Assembly: GCF_900102315.1 (NCBI RefSeq)
Contig: NZ_FNBL01000011.1
Location: 1-64,000 of the forward strand
DNA length: 64,000 nt
DNA from: Celeribacter baekdonensis
GTDB lineage: Bacteria > Pseudomonadota > Alphaproteobacteria > Rhodobacterales > Rhodobacteraceae
Reading direction: 5' to 3'
Position 1 is the stretch's first letter. Each line of letters opens with the position of its first letter. The notes below the pieces were generated by a model. It ran no database searches. It had not been told where the DNA came from and was given only the letters and a program-made list of their open reading frames with translations. The position numbers and the translations under genes are program-made. Below, in pieces: positions 36,252-45,160 of the stretch.

Positions 36252-36679
36252 TGCAGTTCTCCTCCCAGTGTTGCGTGAGTGGTGGCTGCTTCCTCCCCGA
36301 AACAGATGGTCCACCAGCCAAGACAGCGACCGAGATCGCCTCTTTACGCATTTTTATGGCGGTAGTTTAACAGCCTTTGCCCTCTCCACCACAATTATTG
36401 CGTTTTGGCCTGTCTGTGCGCGGGCTCCATGGGCCCTGCGCGACTGGGTCTTTGAGGCTTTCTATTTCGTTGCGACGCATATCGTGCGTGTCGTACAGCG
36501 CGCGCCTTTTCAGCCGTGATGCGGTCGTCGTCACCGCGTTTTCTCTGCGCGCAATCTGGCGCAACCGTCCGATTTTCGAACGCTCCACGCAATGTGCTCA
36601 GACCGGAAACCGGACGCTTTGGTGAGGAGGTTTGGAGCGCGTTCTCCGCAAGCCGTTGTTTGGCCTGAAAAGTCGTTTG
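36252..36679. other. Gene-free divergent intergenic region
   Basis: About 430 bases between the activator and the cobW promoter. Open frames here lack ribosome sites and family resemblance. It presumably holds the activator promoter and upstream activator sites for the -24/-12 element at 36680; I cannot name these by eye. Confidence 0.4.
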
Positions 36680-36695
36680 TGGAATGAAACCTGCT
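36680..36695 (+). promoter_or_regulatory. -24/-12 (sigma-54-type) promoter of cobW
   Basis: TGGAATGAAACCTGCT, with GG and GC at sigma-54 spacing. It matches the element at 26210 at 13 of 16 positions, and the similarity continues downstream (TTC-y-CTTT). Predicted transcription start is near 36706, giving a 22-base leader to the cobW ATG. Confidence 0.65.
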
Positions 36696-36727
36696 TCTCT
36701 TTTGGGTGGATGGATGGAGGAAAACCG

Positions 36728-37984
36728 ATGACAACGCCCGAAAACCTTGCTGTTTTGGCGCGCCCTGCGGATGTGGGCCGCGTGCCTGTGACCCTGTTGA
36801 CCGGGTTCTTGGGAGCCGGAAAAACAACGCTTTTAAACCAGCTCATGCGCCTGCCCGAAATGGCCTCTGCGGCCGTTTTCATCAATGAGTTCGGTGAAAT
36901 TGGCATTGATCACCACCTTGTTGAGCGAATCGATGAGGCCTTGGTGATTCTCGAGTCTGGCTGTGTGTGCTGCTCGGTTCAGGGCGATCTGATCGCTGAG
37001 TTGAAACGGCTGCATGATCGCATGGCGCGGCGTGACATCCCGCAGGTGTCCCGCGTGGTGATCGAGACCACGGGTCTGGCCGATCCGATGCCGGTGGTGC
37101 GGGCCTTGATGGAAGATCGGTTTGTGTCCGCCCGTTTCCGGTGTGACGGGATCGTGACGGTGGTGGACAGTGAACATGCCTGTGCCCAGTTGGCGCATCA
37201 TCGTGAGGCTCGGGTTCAGGTCAGCATGGCGGACCGTATCGTCTTGTCGAAAACCGACCTTGCACCGCGGGCCGCGCGGGCAGAACTGACCAAAGTTTTG
37301 ATGGCGCTGAACCCTGCCGCGCCTCGGGTGAGCGCGGCGGAGGCGGTTGATGCGGTGGGCACTGTGTTGGGTGGCGGGCTTTATGCGCCGGAACAGATCC
37401 CGCAGGATCTTAATGGTTGGTTGCAGGCGCACATCCCATCAGGGTCGCGCGCGGAAACAATGCCCGTGCCGTTTCCCCGCGTAACACAAGACCCCCATAG
37501 CGGTCGCGTCCGCAGCTTTTCCATTCGCCTGCCGGAGCCGGTGGCCTGGCGGGGCTTTTCTGTGCGGATCGGGGAAATCCTTGCGCGCTGGTCGGGTCAG
37601 ATTTTGCGCCTCAAAGGCATTGTGGCGGCTGAGGGGATCGAGACGCCAACAGCCATTCAATGCGTGCAGGATACGGCCTATGCGCCCGTGCATATGGCGC
37701 GCTGGCCAAAACAGGATGCGACCGGGGCACTGCGCGCGGGACAGGGCGCGGTGGTGGTGATTGGTGAGGATTTGACGGCTGAGGATGAGCAGGCAATCCG
37801 CGCACTTTTGACCGAGTTTCCGGCAGACAGATTGGCCCTGCGCCGCGCGGCGGCCCTGCCGGATTTGGCAACGCGCAACTGGCTCAACGAGCGGATGCCC
37901 TTGGCGTCACGACCGGGGATGAGCTCTGAGGCATTTGTGATCCAGCCGCGGTTTTTGCGTGATGCGCAAGGATCAGTTGCGTGA
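36728..37984 (+). CDS. CobW/YjiA-family GTPase (metal chaperone)
   Basis: 418 residues. P-loop GFLGAGKTTLL (K32), metal motif GCVCC (C79, C81, C82), base-specificity motif LSKTD, and the C-terminal CobW domain (SFSIRLPEPVAWRGFSVRIGEIL). These G3E GTPases insert or deliver metals such as Zn, Co, Ni or Mn. Its location inside the ketone carboxylase region and its matching promoter suggest it loads the carboxylase metal site. The start at 36728 has GGAGG upstream; an earlier ATG at 36632 lies upstream of the predicted promoter and is unlikely. Confidence 0.9.
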   Translation: MTTPENLAVLARPADVGRVPVTLLTGFLGAGKTTLLNQLMRLPEMASAAVFINEFGEIGIDHHLVERIDEALVILESGCVCCSVQGDLIAELKRLHDRMARRDIPQVSRVVIETTGLADPMPVVRALMEDRFVSARFRCDGIVTVVDSEHACAQLAHHREARVQVSMADRIVLSKTDLAPRAARAELTKVLMALNPAAPRVSAAEAVDAVGTVLGGGLYAPEQIPQDLNGWLQAHIPSGSRAETMPVPFPRVTQDPHSGRVRSFSIRLPEPVAWRGFSVRIGEILARWSGQILRLKGIVAAEGIETPTAIQCVQDTAYAPVHMARWPKQDATGALRAGQGAVVVIGEDLTAEDEQAIRALLTEFPADRLALRRAAALPDLATRNWLNERMPLASRPGMSSEAFVIQPRFLRDAQGSVA

Positions 37985-38149
37985 TGGGGGTTTCGATAAA
38001 CCCAAGGTCGCTCAGAGGGGCTGCCCATACGGATGTGACGACGCAGGAAGACGTATAATTTGATGCCCCAATATCGCTGCGCTGCACAGGCAGGCAAGGT
38101 GGCAAGGACCACAGGGGCGGGCAAAATGACAATCACAAAGGAGAACAAC

Positions 38150-39316
38150 ATGACCGGCATTCATATCGTGGGCAGTGGCCACACCGCGTTTGGGCGGCTC
38201 GATGCCCGAAGCCTGGAAGACCTGATCGTCGAAGCCACGCGCGAGGCTTTGTCGGAGGCTGGGATCAGCGGCAAAGACATTGATGCGGTGTATCTTGGAC
38301 ATTTCAATGCTGGCATGTCCGACGACGGGTTTGCCTCATCCTTGGTCCATCAGGCCGACGACCAATTGCGGTTCAAACCGGCAACGCGGGTTGAAAACGC
38401 CTGTGCCTCCGGGTCGGGGGCGGTATACGCCGGGATCGACGCCATTCTGGCCGGTCGGGCCAAGCGCGTTTTGGTGGTCGGTGTCGAAAAAATGACCCAC
38501 CGCAGCACACCCGACGTGACCGCTTCGCTTGGCCGCGCCGGGTATCAAGGTGATCCGACCGAGGCCGGGTTGAGCTTTCCGCAAGTGTTTGCCATCGCGG
38601 CCAAAGCCTATGCCGAGCGCTACAGCGATCCGATGGCGGCCATGGCGCGGATTTCGTCGAAGAACCATAAAAATGCTCTGGCCAATCCACTGGCCCAAAT
38701 GCGCCGTGACCTGAGCTTTGAGCAATGCAACGAGGTGACCGAAAAAAACCCGCTGATCGCGCCGCCGCTGCGCTTGTCGGATTGTTCGCTGATTTCCGAT
38801 GGTGCCGCCGCCGTGGTGCTCAGTACCGATCCGGCGGCTCATGCGCGCAGTGCGCATATCCGCGCCGCCGTGCATGTGTCGGATTTTCTCCCCATGTCGC
38901 GGCACGATCTCCTGCGCTTTGAAGGTCCGAAACGGGCCGTGGCGCAGGCCTATGCGGTGGCGGGCATCAAGGTGGATGATGTGGGGTTTGCCGAGGTGCA
39001 TGACTGTTTCACCATCGCGGAATTGCTGATGTACGAAGCGCTTGGCCTGTGTGAGGCAGGACAGGGAGAGACTGTGTTGGCGGATGGTTCTGTCTATCGT
39101 GGTGGGCGGTTGCCGGTGAACCTGTCTGGCGGGCTCAAAGCCAAAGGCCACCCGGTCGGGGCCACGGGTGTGTCGATGCATGCGCTGTCGTTTCGGCAAT
39201 TGACCGGCACGGCGGGGGAGAGTCAGGTGGATGCCCCGCGCCTTGGAGTCGTGGTCAATATGGGTGGCGCGGCAGTGGCAAATTATGCCACCGTGTTGGA
39301 AACGGGCCACGTCTGA
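38150..39316 (+). CDS. SCP2-type thiolase (acetyl-CoA acetyltransferase family)
   Basis: 388 residues. The nucleophilic Cys is C85 in VENACASGSGAV; the second-half motifs are EVHDCF and GGLKAKGHPVGATG (catalytic His), as in SCP-x/archaeal-type thiolases. It would thiolyse a 3-ketoacyl-CoA: acetoacetyl-CoA if the carboxylase acts on acetone, benzoylacetyl-CoA or similar if on an aromatic ketone. No CoA ligase or transferase gene is visible here to make that thioester. Start chosen at 38150 behind AAAGGAG. It sits 165 bases after cobW. Confidence 0.9.
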   Translation: MTGIHIVGSGHTAFGRLDARSLEDLIVEATREALSEAGISGKDIDAVYLGHFNAGMSDDGFASSLVHQADDQLRFKPATRVENACASGSGAVYAGIDAILAGRAKRVLVVGVEKMTHRSTPDVTASLGRAGYQGDPTEAGLSFPQVFAIAAKAYAERYSDPMAAMARISSKNHKNALANPLAQMRRDLSFEQCNEVTEKNPLIAPPLRLSDCSLISDGAAAVVLSTDPAAHARSAHIRAAVHVSDFLPMSRHDLLRFEGPKRAVAQAYAVAGIKVDDVGFAEVHDCFTIAELLMYEALGLCEAGQGETVLADGSVYRGGRLPVNLSGGLKAKGHPVGATGVSMHALSFRQLTGTAGESQVDAPRLGVVVNMGGAAVANYATVLETGHV

Positions 39317-39344
39317 GCAAAGGTGTGGCTGAGGGGAGGAGCGC

Positions 39345-39509
39345 ATGAGCTTGGCCGACCTGTCGGGGGGCTTTGAGGATCGGGTGGTCAGTGCCGTTTT
39401 GGCATCTGTGCCACAGCGCGCGCGTCATCGCCACGCTACAGCGCGCCGCTTGATCCGGTCCGATCTTGGGGCGGTGAACCCGCATACGCTGTTGGGTTCA
39501 CTGCCATGA
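39345..39509 (+). CDS. Small 54-residue ORF coupled to the sigma-54 gene
   Basis: A short gene with an excellent ribosome site (GGGGAGGAG, 5-6 bases before ATG 39345). Its TGA overlaps the ATG of the rpoN-like gene, the coupling seen throughout this region. The product is Arg/His-rich in the middle (QRARHRHATARRLIRSDLG) and has no membrane segment; I do not recognise a family. It may be a small regulator of the sigma factor or only a leader ORF driving its translation. Confidence 0.55.
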   Translation: MSLADLSGGFEDRVVSAVLASVPQRARHRHATARRLIRSDLGAVNPHTLLGSLP

Positions 39510-40798
39510 GAGGCCCCGGACTGCATCAGGTTCAATACCCGGCACAGCGGATGTCTCAGACGATGCAACGCGCGCTCAATCTGTTGCAAATGGACAATGC
39601 CGAACTGAGCGGTCTTTTGATCGAAGAGGCCGCGCGCAATCCCCATGTGCAGGTCACGCTGCCGATGCCCGAAGACCCGCCGCCGCGCAAGCACAGGCAT
39701 TGGGGCACGCCCGGTCTCATGGCCGGGGCCGTCGATTTTGATCCTGACCGTGTCGAGGCTCAGGCGTCGGGTCTCTACGCCCATGTCCAAGCGCAGGTGG
39801 GGCTTCTTTTTAAAACCGCAAAGGAGCGCGCCATTGCCGAGGTGTTCATCTCCGCGCTCGATCTTTCGGGCTGGTTGGGCGAGACGGTGGAGGAGGTCGC
39901 CCGTGCGGCGGGCTGTGCGCCTGAGAGGGCGGAACAGGTGTTGCGCAGATTGCAGGGGGTTGAACCCACCGGGCTGTTCGCCCGGTCGCTGGCCGAATGT
40001 CTGAGCTTGCAACTGGCCGAGGCACAGGCCTTGGACGCCCCCATGCAGCGCTTGCTGGAAAACCTTCCGGCCTTGGCGCGGGGCGATACGGCGCTCTTGT
40101 TGGATCGGTGCGGTGTTGATGCCAAGGAATTGGGTCGTATGGTCGCGCTCTTACGCAGCTTTGATCCCAAACCGGGGGCTCAATTCGACTCCGACCCTGC
40201 GCCCCGTCGCGCGCCTGACCTTATCGTCAGCCGGGATTCACTGGACAGGTGGCAGGTGGTCATGAACCGGGCCAGCACACCGGAGGTCCAAGTGGCGCGT
40301 TTGGCCGAGCCGAGCAGCAAGGAGGGTTTGGAAACCGCCCGATGGCTGGAACGTACCTTGTCGCGGCGCAACCAAATGATCCTGCGGGTTGCGGGCTATG
40401 TGATTGCGTTTCAGCACGCGTTTCTGGAACAGGGGCCGACGCAGTTAAAGCCATTGACCAACGCCGAGGTGGGCGCGGCCCTGAGCCTTCATGAAACGAC
40501 GGTGGGGCGTATCCGCACCGGGCTTTTGATGCAATTGCCCGAGCGCGTGCTGGCGCTGGATGCGTTTTTTGGCCGGGGGCGCGTGGCGTGTCGCAATGGC
40601 GGCAGTCTGGCGGGGGATGCAATTGTTGCCATCATCCGATCCCTGATTGCCACTGAACCGTCAAAGGCGCCGTTGACCGACGCTCAACTGGTGGACGCCC
40701 TTGCCCTGCATGGCATCACGGTGTCGCGCCGGACATTGGCCAACTGGCGCAAACGTGCCGGGATTGAGACCGCCTCAGACCGCAAATGCGCCAAATAA
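39506..40798 (+). CDS. Sigma-54 factor (RpoN paralogue)
   Basis: 430 residues. Region I: QTMQRALNLLQMDNAELSGLLIEEAARNP. The core-binding part includes VEPTGLFARSLAECLSLQL, followed by the HTH (NAEVGAALSLHETTVGRIRTG) and the RpoN box in diverged form, SRRTLANWRKRAGI, where the housekeeping protein has ARRTVAKYR. The acidic region II is short. The divergence and the location next to a sigma-54 activator and two matching promoters suggest a dedicated second RpoN (inference); whether the genome has another rpoN cannot be seen. Confidence 0.9.
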   Translation: MRGPGLHQVQYPAQRMSQTMQRALNLLQMDNAELSGLLIEEAARNPHVQVTLPMPEDPPPRKHRHWGTPGLMAGAVDFDPDRVEAQASGLYAHVQAQVGLLFKTAKERAIAEVFISALDLSGWLGETVEEVARAAGCAPERAEQVLRRLQGVEPTGLFARSLAECLSLQLAEAQALDAPMQRLLENLPALARGDTALLLDRCGVDAKELGRMVALLRSFDPKPGAQFDSDPAPRRAPDLIVSRDSLDRWQVVMNRASTPEVQVARLAEPSSKEGLETARWLERTLSRRNQMILRVAGYVIAFQHAFLEQGPTQLKPLTNAEVGAALSLHETTVGRIRTGLLMQLPERVLALDAFFGRGRVACRNGGSLAGDAIVAIIRSLIATEPSKAPLTDAQLVDALALHGITVSRRTLANWRKRAGIETASDRKCAK

Positions 40799-40822
40799 GC
40801 CGCTCCGCCCTAAACCGAAGGC

Positions 40823-40963
40823 ATGACAAACCATTATGCCGTTTCCTACCGCGATCTTGAAGAGATCATGGCCGAGCGCGGGGTGAAGGTTGACCACGTC
40901 GCGCTGAACCGCCCGGGGGGCCAGTTTGCCCTCATGAGGGAGCGGAATGGGTGTTTTGCCTGA
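40823..40963 (+). pseudogene. IS6-family transposase N-terminal stub
   Basis: The short frame begins MTNHYAVSYRDLEEIMAERG and continues VKVDHVALNR, the well-known N-terminal region of IS6-family transposases (consensus SYRDLEEMMAERG-I-x-VDH), then diverges and stops. The catalytic DDE part is absent and I see no terminal repeats. A relic of an insertion sequence, and a likely scar of past rearrangement just downstream of the sigma-54 gene. Confidence 0.75.
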
Positions 40964-41058
40964 AATCTGTGGATTCAAGCAACCTCAACCACCCCGTTTC
41001 CAGCGTCGGCGGGCGGTCGCTACCCGTGTGGCGGAGGGAGCCGACCCTGTGCGCCCCG

Positions 41059-42192
41059 TTATCGGGAAGGGTCGCCATCGGGATGAACCCATTCAATGGG
41101 CAAATCAAAGGCCACGGACCAATTGAAAAGCGGCGAGTCGTCAAGCGCGCTCCGCTCCGTATCCGAGTCCCGCACACATCCGCGCGCTCCTTCGAGCCGC
41201 CCAGATCGTCCAGACGTGCCGTTGTAAAGCGCGTAGCTGACACGCGCGTTGCGCGCAGGGGGACGGTCGAGCACAAGGCGTATGCGGCTTGGACCGGCCC
41301 GTTCAACCGCGATGATGTGGCTCTGTGGGTCATGCAGCGAAAACCCATACTGGCCGGGGTCGCGCACATGCTCGGTATCAAAACACAGCGGTTCCACAGG
41401 CACGTCAAAGTCGATCAAAACGGTGCTGTCCGTATGGGTCAGTCGGCGCGGCTGAAGCGGGTGCCAGCCTTTGCCCTCCTGCGCCAACCAACGATAGGCT
41501 TTGGCAAAAAGGGCACCATGCCGCCGGGTCGATGCGGCATCAATATGGGCCCAATCTATGTAATCATACTGATATTTTGGCCCCACCAGAACAAGCTGAG
41601 GATGGGTCAGCGCGGCCTGAAATTGCATCTGCGGCGTTCGAAAATGCTGCCGATCCCCGCTGCAATAGCCGGAAATGCTTGAGGTTTGACACAGCAGCAT
41701 GGGCATCGGCTCCACCGTGTCAAAGATGTCCGAGAGCGCTGAGGAGAAATCCTGATGCCATTGGGCCAGAATGCGGTCGTAATCCGAGGTGCCTTGCGCC
41801 CCGTCGGTTTCACCATGCAGCACCAAAATCGCGCCAAACTGGACGTCCGGCACATGGGTCTTGGCCATCTGGGCTTGGGCGATCACCTGTTCAAAAACGT
41901 GGCTTGGCCCGCCTTTGCGCAGCGCTGCATAGGGCTGACCGGCCCAGCCTTGCCCGGCCAGAATGAGCGGGTCAGAAGAGGTCTGCAAGAGCTGTGCCGC
42001 AAAGCCGCTGGCGATGGTTTCCGTGCCGGTTTCGCGCAGAGGACCAAGCCGCGCGGTCAGCGGTTGGCCATTTTCCCCGACAGGACCGCCATCAAAACAC
42101 AGGGCTTGATCCTGCGCCACGGGATCGACGCTCATCGCCGGGGCGCGTCCCGTCGCAAGACTTTGTCCAGTGATCAAAAACAAATGCGTCAC
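41059..42192 (-). CDS. SGNH/sialate O-acetylesterase-like hydrolase
   Basis: About 377 residues from a GTG at 42192, 7 bases after the stop of the LysR gene that precedes it on this strand. Near the N terminus LFLITGQSLATG holds the GQS nucleophile block of carbohydrate esterases; VLHGETDG could be block III (His-Gly-Glu). The C-terminal ~90 residues look like a separate beta domain. No signal peptide is visible with this start, so a cytoplasmic or unusually exported esterase is suggested. The substrate is unknown. Confidence 0.65.
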   Translation of the reverse strand: MTHLFLITGQSLATGRAPAMSVDPVAQDQALCFDGGPVGENGQPLTARLGPLRETGTETIASGFAAQLLQTSSDPLILAGQGWAGQPYAALRKGGPSHVFEQVIAQAQMAKTHVPDVQFGAILVLHGETDGAQGTSDYDRILAQWHQDFSSALSDIFDTVEPMPMLLCQTSSISGYCSGDRQHFRTPQMQFQAALTHPQLVLVGPKYQYDYIDWAHIDAASTRRHGALFAKAYRWLAQEGKGWHPLQPRRLTHTDSTVLIDFDVPVEPLCFDTEHVRDPGQYGFSLHDPQSHIIAVERAGPSRIRLVLDRPPARNARVSYALYNGTSGRSGRLEGARGCVRDSDTERSALDDSPLFNWSVAFDLPIEWVHPDGDPSR

Positions 42193-42199
42193 TTGGATC

Positions 42200-43213
42200 T
42201 CATGGCAGAGGGTGGTTTGGTTTTGGCATCCGCGCCGCGCAGTCGGTGGCACTGAGCAAGGCGGGTTTGGGACAGGCGGGTTCTCTCAAAAAGGCTTTTT
42301 CAAGCCCCTTTGCCTGCACTCCGAGATAATGCACAAAGGCTTTCAACAGCGGCGTTTGATAGGTGCGGGACGGGTAGACCGCATAAATTTTACGTTCCGG
42401 GGACCGCCAGTCCGGCAGGACATTGACGATGTGACCGGCGTCAAGTTCGGCACGCGCGCTCCAGATCGAGGAATAGGCAAGGCCTGCGTCGGCCATCGCG
42501 GCGGCTGTTGTGGCATCCCCGGAGCGGGTGGAAATGCGCCATTTCACCGGGATGGTGACCGTGTTTTGCCCGTTTGATAGCCGCCAGTCTGTGATCGGGG
42601 GGCTGCCAAAAACCACGCATTCATGGGCGGAAATATCCTTTGGGTGGTCAATCGCAGGGGCGTTGCGCAGATATCCGGGAGAGGCGCACACAATCCGATA
42701 ATCCGTCGCAATGGCCACCGCAATCAGGGAAGAACTCGGCAAAACCGCCTGACGAATTGCGAGGTCAACACCGGAATCAATCAGGCTGACGATGCCATCG
42801 TCATCGAGCAAATGAATGGACACATTGGGGTGTAACGCCTGAAAGCCGAAAACGATTTTGGCCAAAAACAGGCGGGCAAAAGAGGTGGATGACGTGATCG
42901 TAAGGGAGCCTGAAATCTCATCTTTGCGCGATTGAATGCTGTTTTCGGCCCTCTGTATTCCTTCAAGAATGACCCGGCATTGTTCATAAAAATCCTGCCC
43001 GCTTTCTGTCACCGACAAGCTCCGGGTTGAGCGCGTGATCAGGCGCACCCCCAACAGATCTTCAAGCTTTGAGAGTCGTTTGGAGACCAAGGCGAGAGAG
43101 AGGTTGAGGTCCCGTGCCGCCTGAGACAGCGACCCTGCCTCGACGATCGTTGTAAAGATGGTGAGATCCTGGATGCTGTTGATATGCGTTGAATAGGGGG
43201 TCTGTGATCGCAT
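42200..43213 (-). CDS. LysR-family regulator
   Basis: 337 residues from the ATG at 43213 (AGGAGA 10 bases upstream). HTH: FTTIVEAGSLSQAARDLNLSLALVSKRLSKLEDLLGVRLITRSTRSL; effector domain from ITSSTSFARLFLAKIV. It is divergent from the MFS gene at 43608, so it probably controls that efflux gene; it also lies directly before the esterase gene on its own strand. The C terminus (AARMPKPNHPLP) is slightly extended. Confidence 0.88.
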   Translation of the reverse strand: MRSQTPYSTHINSIQDLTIFTTIVEAGSLSQAARDLNLSLALVSKRLSKLEDLLGVRLITRSTRSLSVTESGQDFYEQCRVILEGIQRAENSIQSRKDEISGSLTITSSTSFARLFLAKIVFGFQALHPNVSIHLLDDDGIVSLIDSGVDLAIRQAVLPSSSLIAVAIATDYRIVCASPGYLRNAPAIDHPKDISAHECVVFGSPPITDWRLSNGQNTVTIPVKWRISTRSGDATTAAAMADAGLAYSSIWSARAELDAGHIVNVLPDWRSPERKIYAVYPSRTYQTPLLKAFVHYLGVQAKGLEKAFLREPACPKPALLSATDCAARMPKPNHPLP

Positions 43214-43533
43214 CTCGACGTCTCCTAATAAACTGACTTTACACAAGTTTTACAAAGTGAGGCGCGCAACGCGACCTGTGGGAGATGGCTATACTCAATA
43301 AGACCAGAGTACCAAATTGCTCAGTTCTGCAAAGACCCTATCCATTATTTGATGTGCCCTGACGTAAACGCGCTTGGTTCAGGGCAGGAATGCCTTGTGA
43401 ATGGGCAGGTTGTCGATGGACCGCTCAGGGTGCAGGTCAGCGCCTCCCGCATTGTTGCTGAATCGTCAAGAATGCCTCGCCAAATGAGTGGCTACTGACC
43501 AACCCCACCACAGAGATACTGAAGTCACCCGGA
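43214..43533. promoter_or_regulatory. Divergent lysR-MFS intergenic region
   Basis: About 320 bases without a gene. Next to lysR there is a near-direct repeat, TTTACACAAG and TTTTACAAAG (about 43228-43252), inside an ACTTT-N-AAAGT dyad, which could be the LysR operator. I see nothing else clear in the rest. Confidence 0.35.
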
Positions 43534-43557
43534 GGCCGCACCCTGATCGGTGCGGCC
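43534..43557 (+). other. Hairpin in the MFS gene leader
   Basis: A perfect 9-bp stem (ggccgcacc/ggtgcggcc) with a 6-base loop, about 50 bases upstream of the MFS start; a second tight stem (ctgcgcc/ggcgcag) follows at 43566-43581. Possible leader attenuator of the efflux gene. Confidence 0.4.
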
Positions 43558-43607
43558 GGATCACTCTGCGCCTTGGCGCAGATTTCTGTCATTCGAAAGG
43601 GATCGAA

Positions 43608-45095
43608 ATGCCCACAGATGCCAACCCTGAACTGAATGCCGCCAAACTGGCGGCCCCTGATACCAAAATGACATCAAAGCTTTGGCGTACGCTTGTCATT
43701 CTTTTGTTGGCCCAATTTATGATGGCCGTCGATTTTTCCATTCTCAACGTGGCCTTGCCCGAAGTCGGCGCCGCACTTGGGTTTTCCTTGGGCGGGATGC
43801 AGTGGATTGTCACATCCTTTGCGCTCACAGCCGCCGGGTTTACCCTGTTTTTCGGGCGGCTTGGCGATTACCTCGGTCGGCGAAATCTTTTTATTGGCGG
43901 GATGGTCCTTCTGGGCCTCTCTTCGCTTGTGGGTGGCATGGCCGAAAGCCAAACCGTGTTGTTGTCGGCGCGTGTCATGCAGGGCCTGTCCACCGCCATG
44001 GTGACGCCCACCGCCCTCTCTTTGATGACCACGTCTTTCCCCGAGGGACCTTTGCGGGATCGCGCTTTGGGAATGAATGGGGCGATCATGTCCGCCGGGT
44101 TCACCACCGGGGCTGTTCTCAGTGGTGTGTTGCTGGACCTTTTGAGCTGGCGTTGGTTGTTCTTTGTCAACGTGCCCATCGCCGCCATCGTCGTGGTGTT
44201 CGCGCCGATGTTGATCAAAGAACCTGCGCGCGATCCCAAGGCCGGCAAGATGACGCTGGACATGCCCGGTGCGATCACCGTGACCGCCGCCGTTTTGTCG
44301 CTGGTCTACGGGATCACGGCGCTTGGCAACCACGGTTTGGAGGCCTTCCTTGGCATCGAATCCATGGTTTTGAGCGTGGTTCTGTTCGGTGTCTTTATCG
44401 TCATTGAGAAACGGTCGGCGGAGCCGCTTGTGCCGCTCAACATTCTCAAACGCCGCTCGGTTGCCCTTGGCAATATCACCGGCCTGTTGGCGTTCGCGAC
44501 GGAAACATCGCTTGTGTTCCTCATGACGCTCTATCTGCAAGAGGTCTTGCAACAGTCGGGAACGGTGACCGGTCTGGCCTTTGGTATTCTCGGGGCGGGG
44601 ACCGTTTTGGGTGGGGTGATGGCCTCTCGGGTCATCTCTTTGATTGGTCATCGTGGCACACTTCTTGCCGGATTCGCGCTTCAGGGCGTGGCCACAGCGG
44701 CGCTGATCCTCTTGACCACAAACCCCGGTTCGATCCCGCTGATGCTGATCGCCACCTTCCTTGGCGGTATCGGCAACATGTTGGCCATCGTTGGCTTTAT
44801 GACCGCCGCCACCTCGGGTTTGCCGAACAAACAACAGGGGCTGGCCACGGGGCTTGCCATTCTGACTCAGCAATTCGGGATCACCATTGGCATCCCGATC
44901 ATGAGCGCGATTGTGTCGGCGCGCATCCTGTCTCAGCCCGATCTCGACGCTTTGAGTGCGCCCGAGCGCATATTGGGAGGTGTGCTTTTTGCCATCGCGA
45001 TCAACGTTGCGCTGGTTGTGCTGGGCTTTCTTGTGGCGCTGCTGCTTCGGCCAGATCAAGCGCCAGACGGTGCTGAGACCGTCACACAAAACTGA
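43608..45095 (+). CDS. MFS multidrug transporter, DHA2 (EmrB/QacA) type
   Basis: 495 residues with about 14 membrane helices. The DHA2 pattern is clear: LAQFMMAVDFSILNVALPEVGAALGFSLGGMQWIVTSFALTAAGFTLFFGRLGDYLGRRN, and SGVLLDLLSWRWLFFVNVPIAA before helix 6-7. A proton-driven exporter of drugs or toxic metabolites. The ATG at 43608 follows GAAAGGGA. Controlled probably by the divergent LysR. Confidence 0.9.
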   Translation: MPTDANPELNAAKLAAPDTKMTSKLWRTLVILLLAQFMMAVDFSILNVALPEVGAALGFSLGGMQWIVTSFALTAAGFTLFFGRLGDYLGRRNLFIGGMVLLGLSSLVGGMAESQTVLLSARVMQGLSTAMVTPTALSLMTTSFPEGPLRDRALGMNGAIMSAGFTTGAVLSGVLLDLLSWRWLFFVNVPIAAIVVVFAPMLIKEPARDPKAGKMTLDMPGAITVTAAVLSLVYGITALGNHGLEAFLGIESMVLSVVLFGVFIVIEKRSAEPLVPLNILKRRSVALGNITGLLAFATETSLVFLMTLYLQEVLQQSGTVTGLAFGILGAGTVLGGVMASRVISLIGHRGTLLAGFALQGVATAALILLTTNPGSIPLMLIATFLGGIGNMLAIVGFMTAATSGLPNKQQGLATGLAILTQQFGITIGIPIMSAIVSARILSQPDLDALSAPERILGGVLFAIAINVALVVLGFLVALLLRPDQAPDGAETVTQN

Positions 45096-45102
45096 CGCCA
45101 CT

Positions 45103-45130
45103 GCGGGCGGGTCCGAAAGGTCCCGCCCGC
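45103..45130 (+). terminator. Hairpin terminator after the MFS gene
   Basis: A 12-bp stem with one mismatch and a GAAA tetraloop, followed by TTCCTTTTAT. Lies 7 bases after the MFS stop. Confidence 0.75.
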
Positions 45131-45160
45131 TTCCTTTTATCCCTCTAACAGGAGCTTACC

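Noticed and set aside
36411-36426. TTGGCCTGTCTGTGCG as a sigma-54 promoter
   Set aside because: The GG-to-GC spacing is one base short, which sigma-54 does not tolerate; the element at 36680 has correct spacing.
43674-45101. A 475-codon minus-strand frame opposite the DHA2 exporter
   Set aside because: Shadow of a well-supported MFS gene; Lys/Arg/His/Gln-rich without domains.
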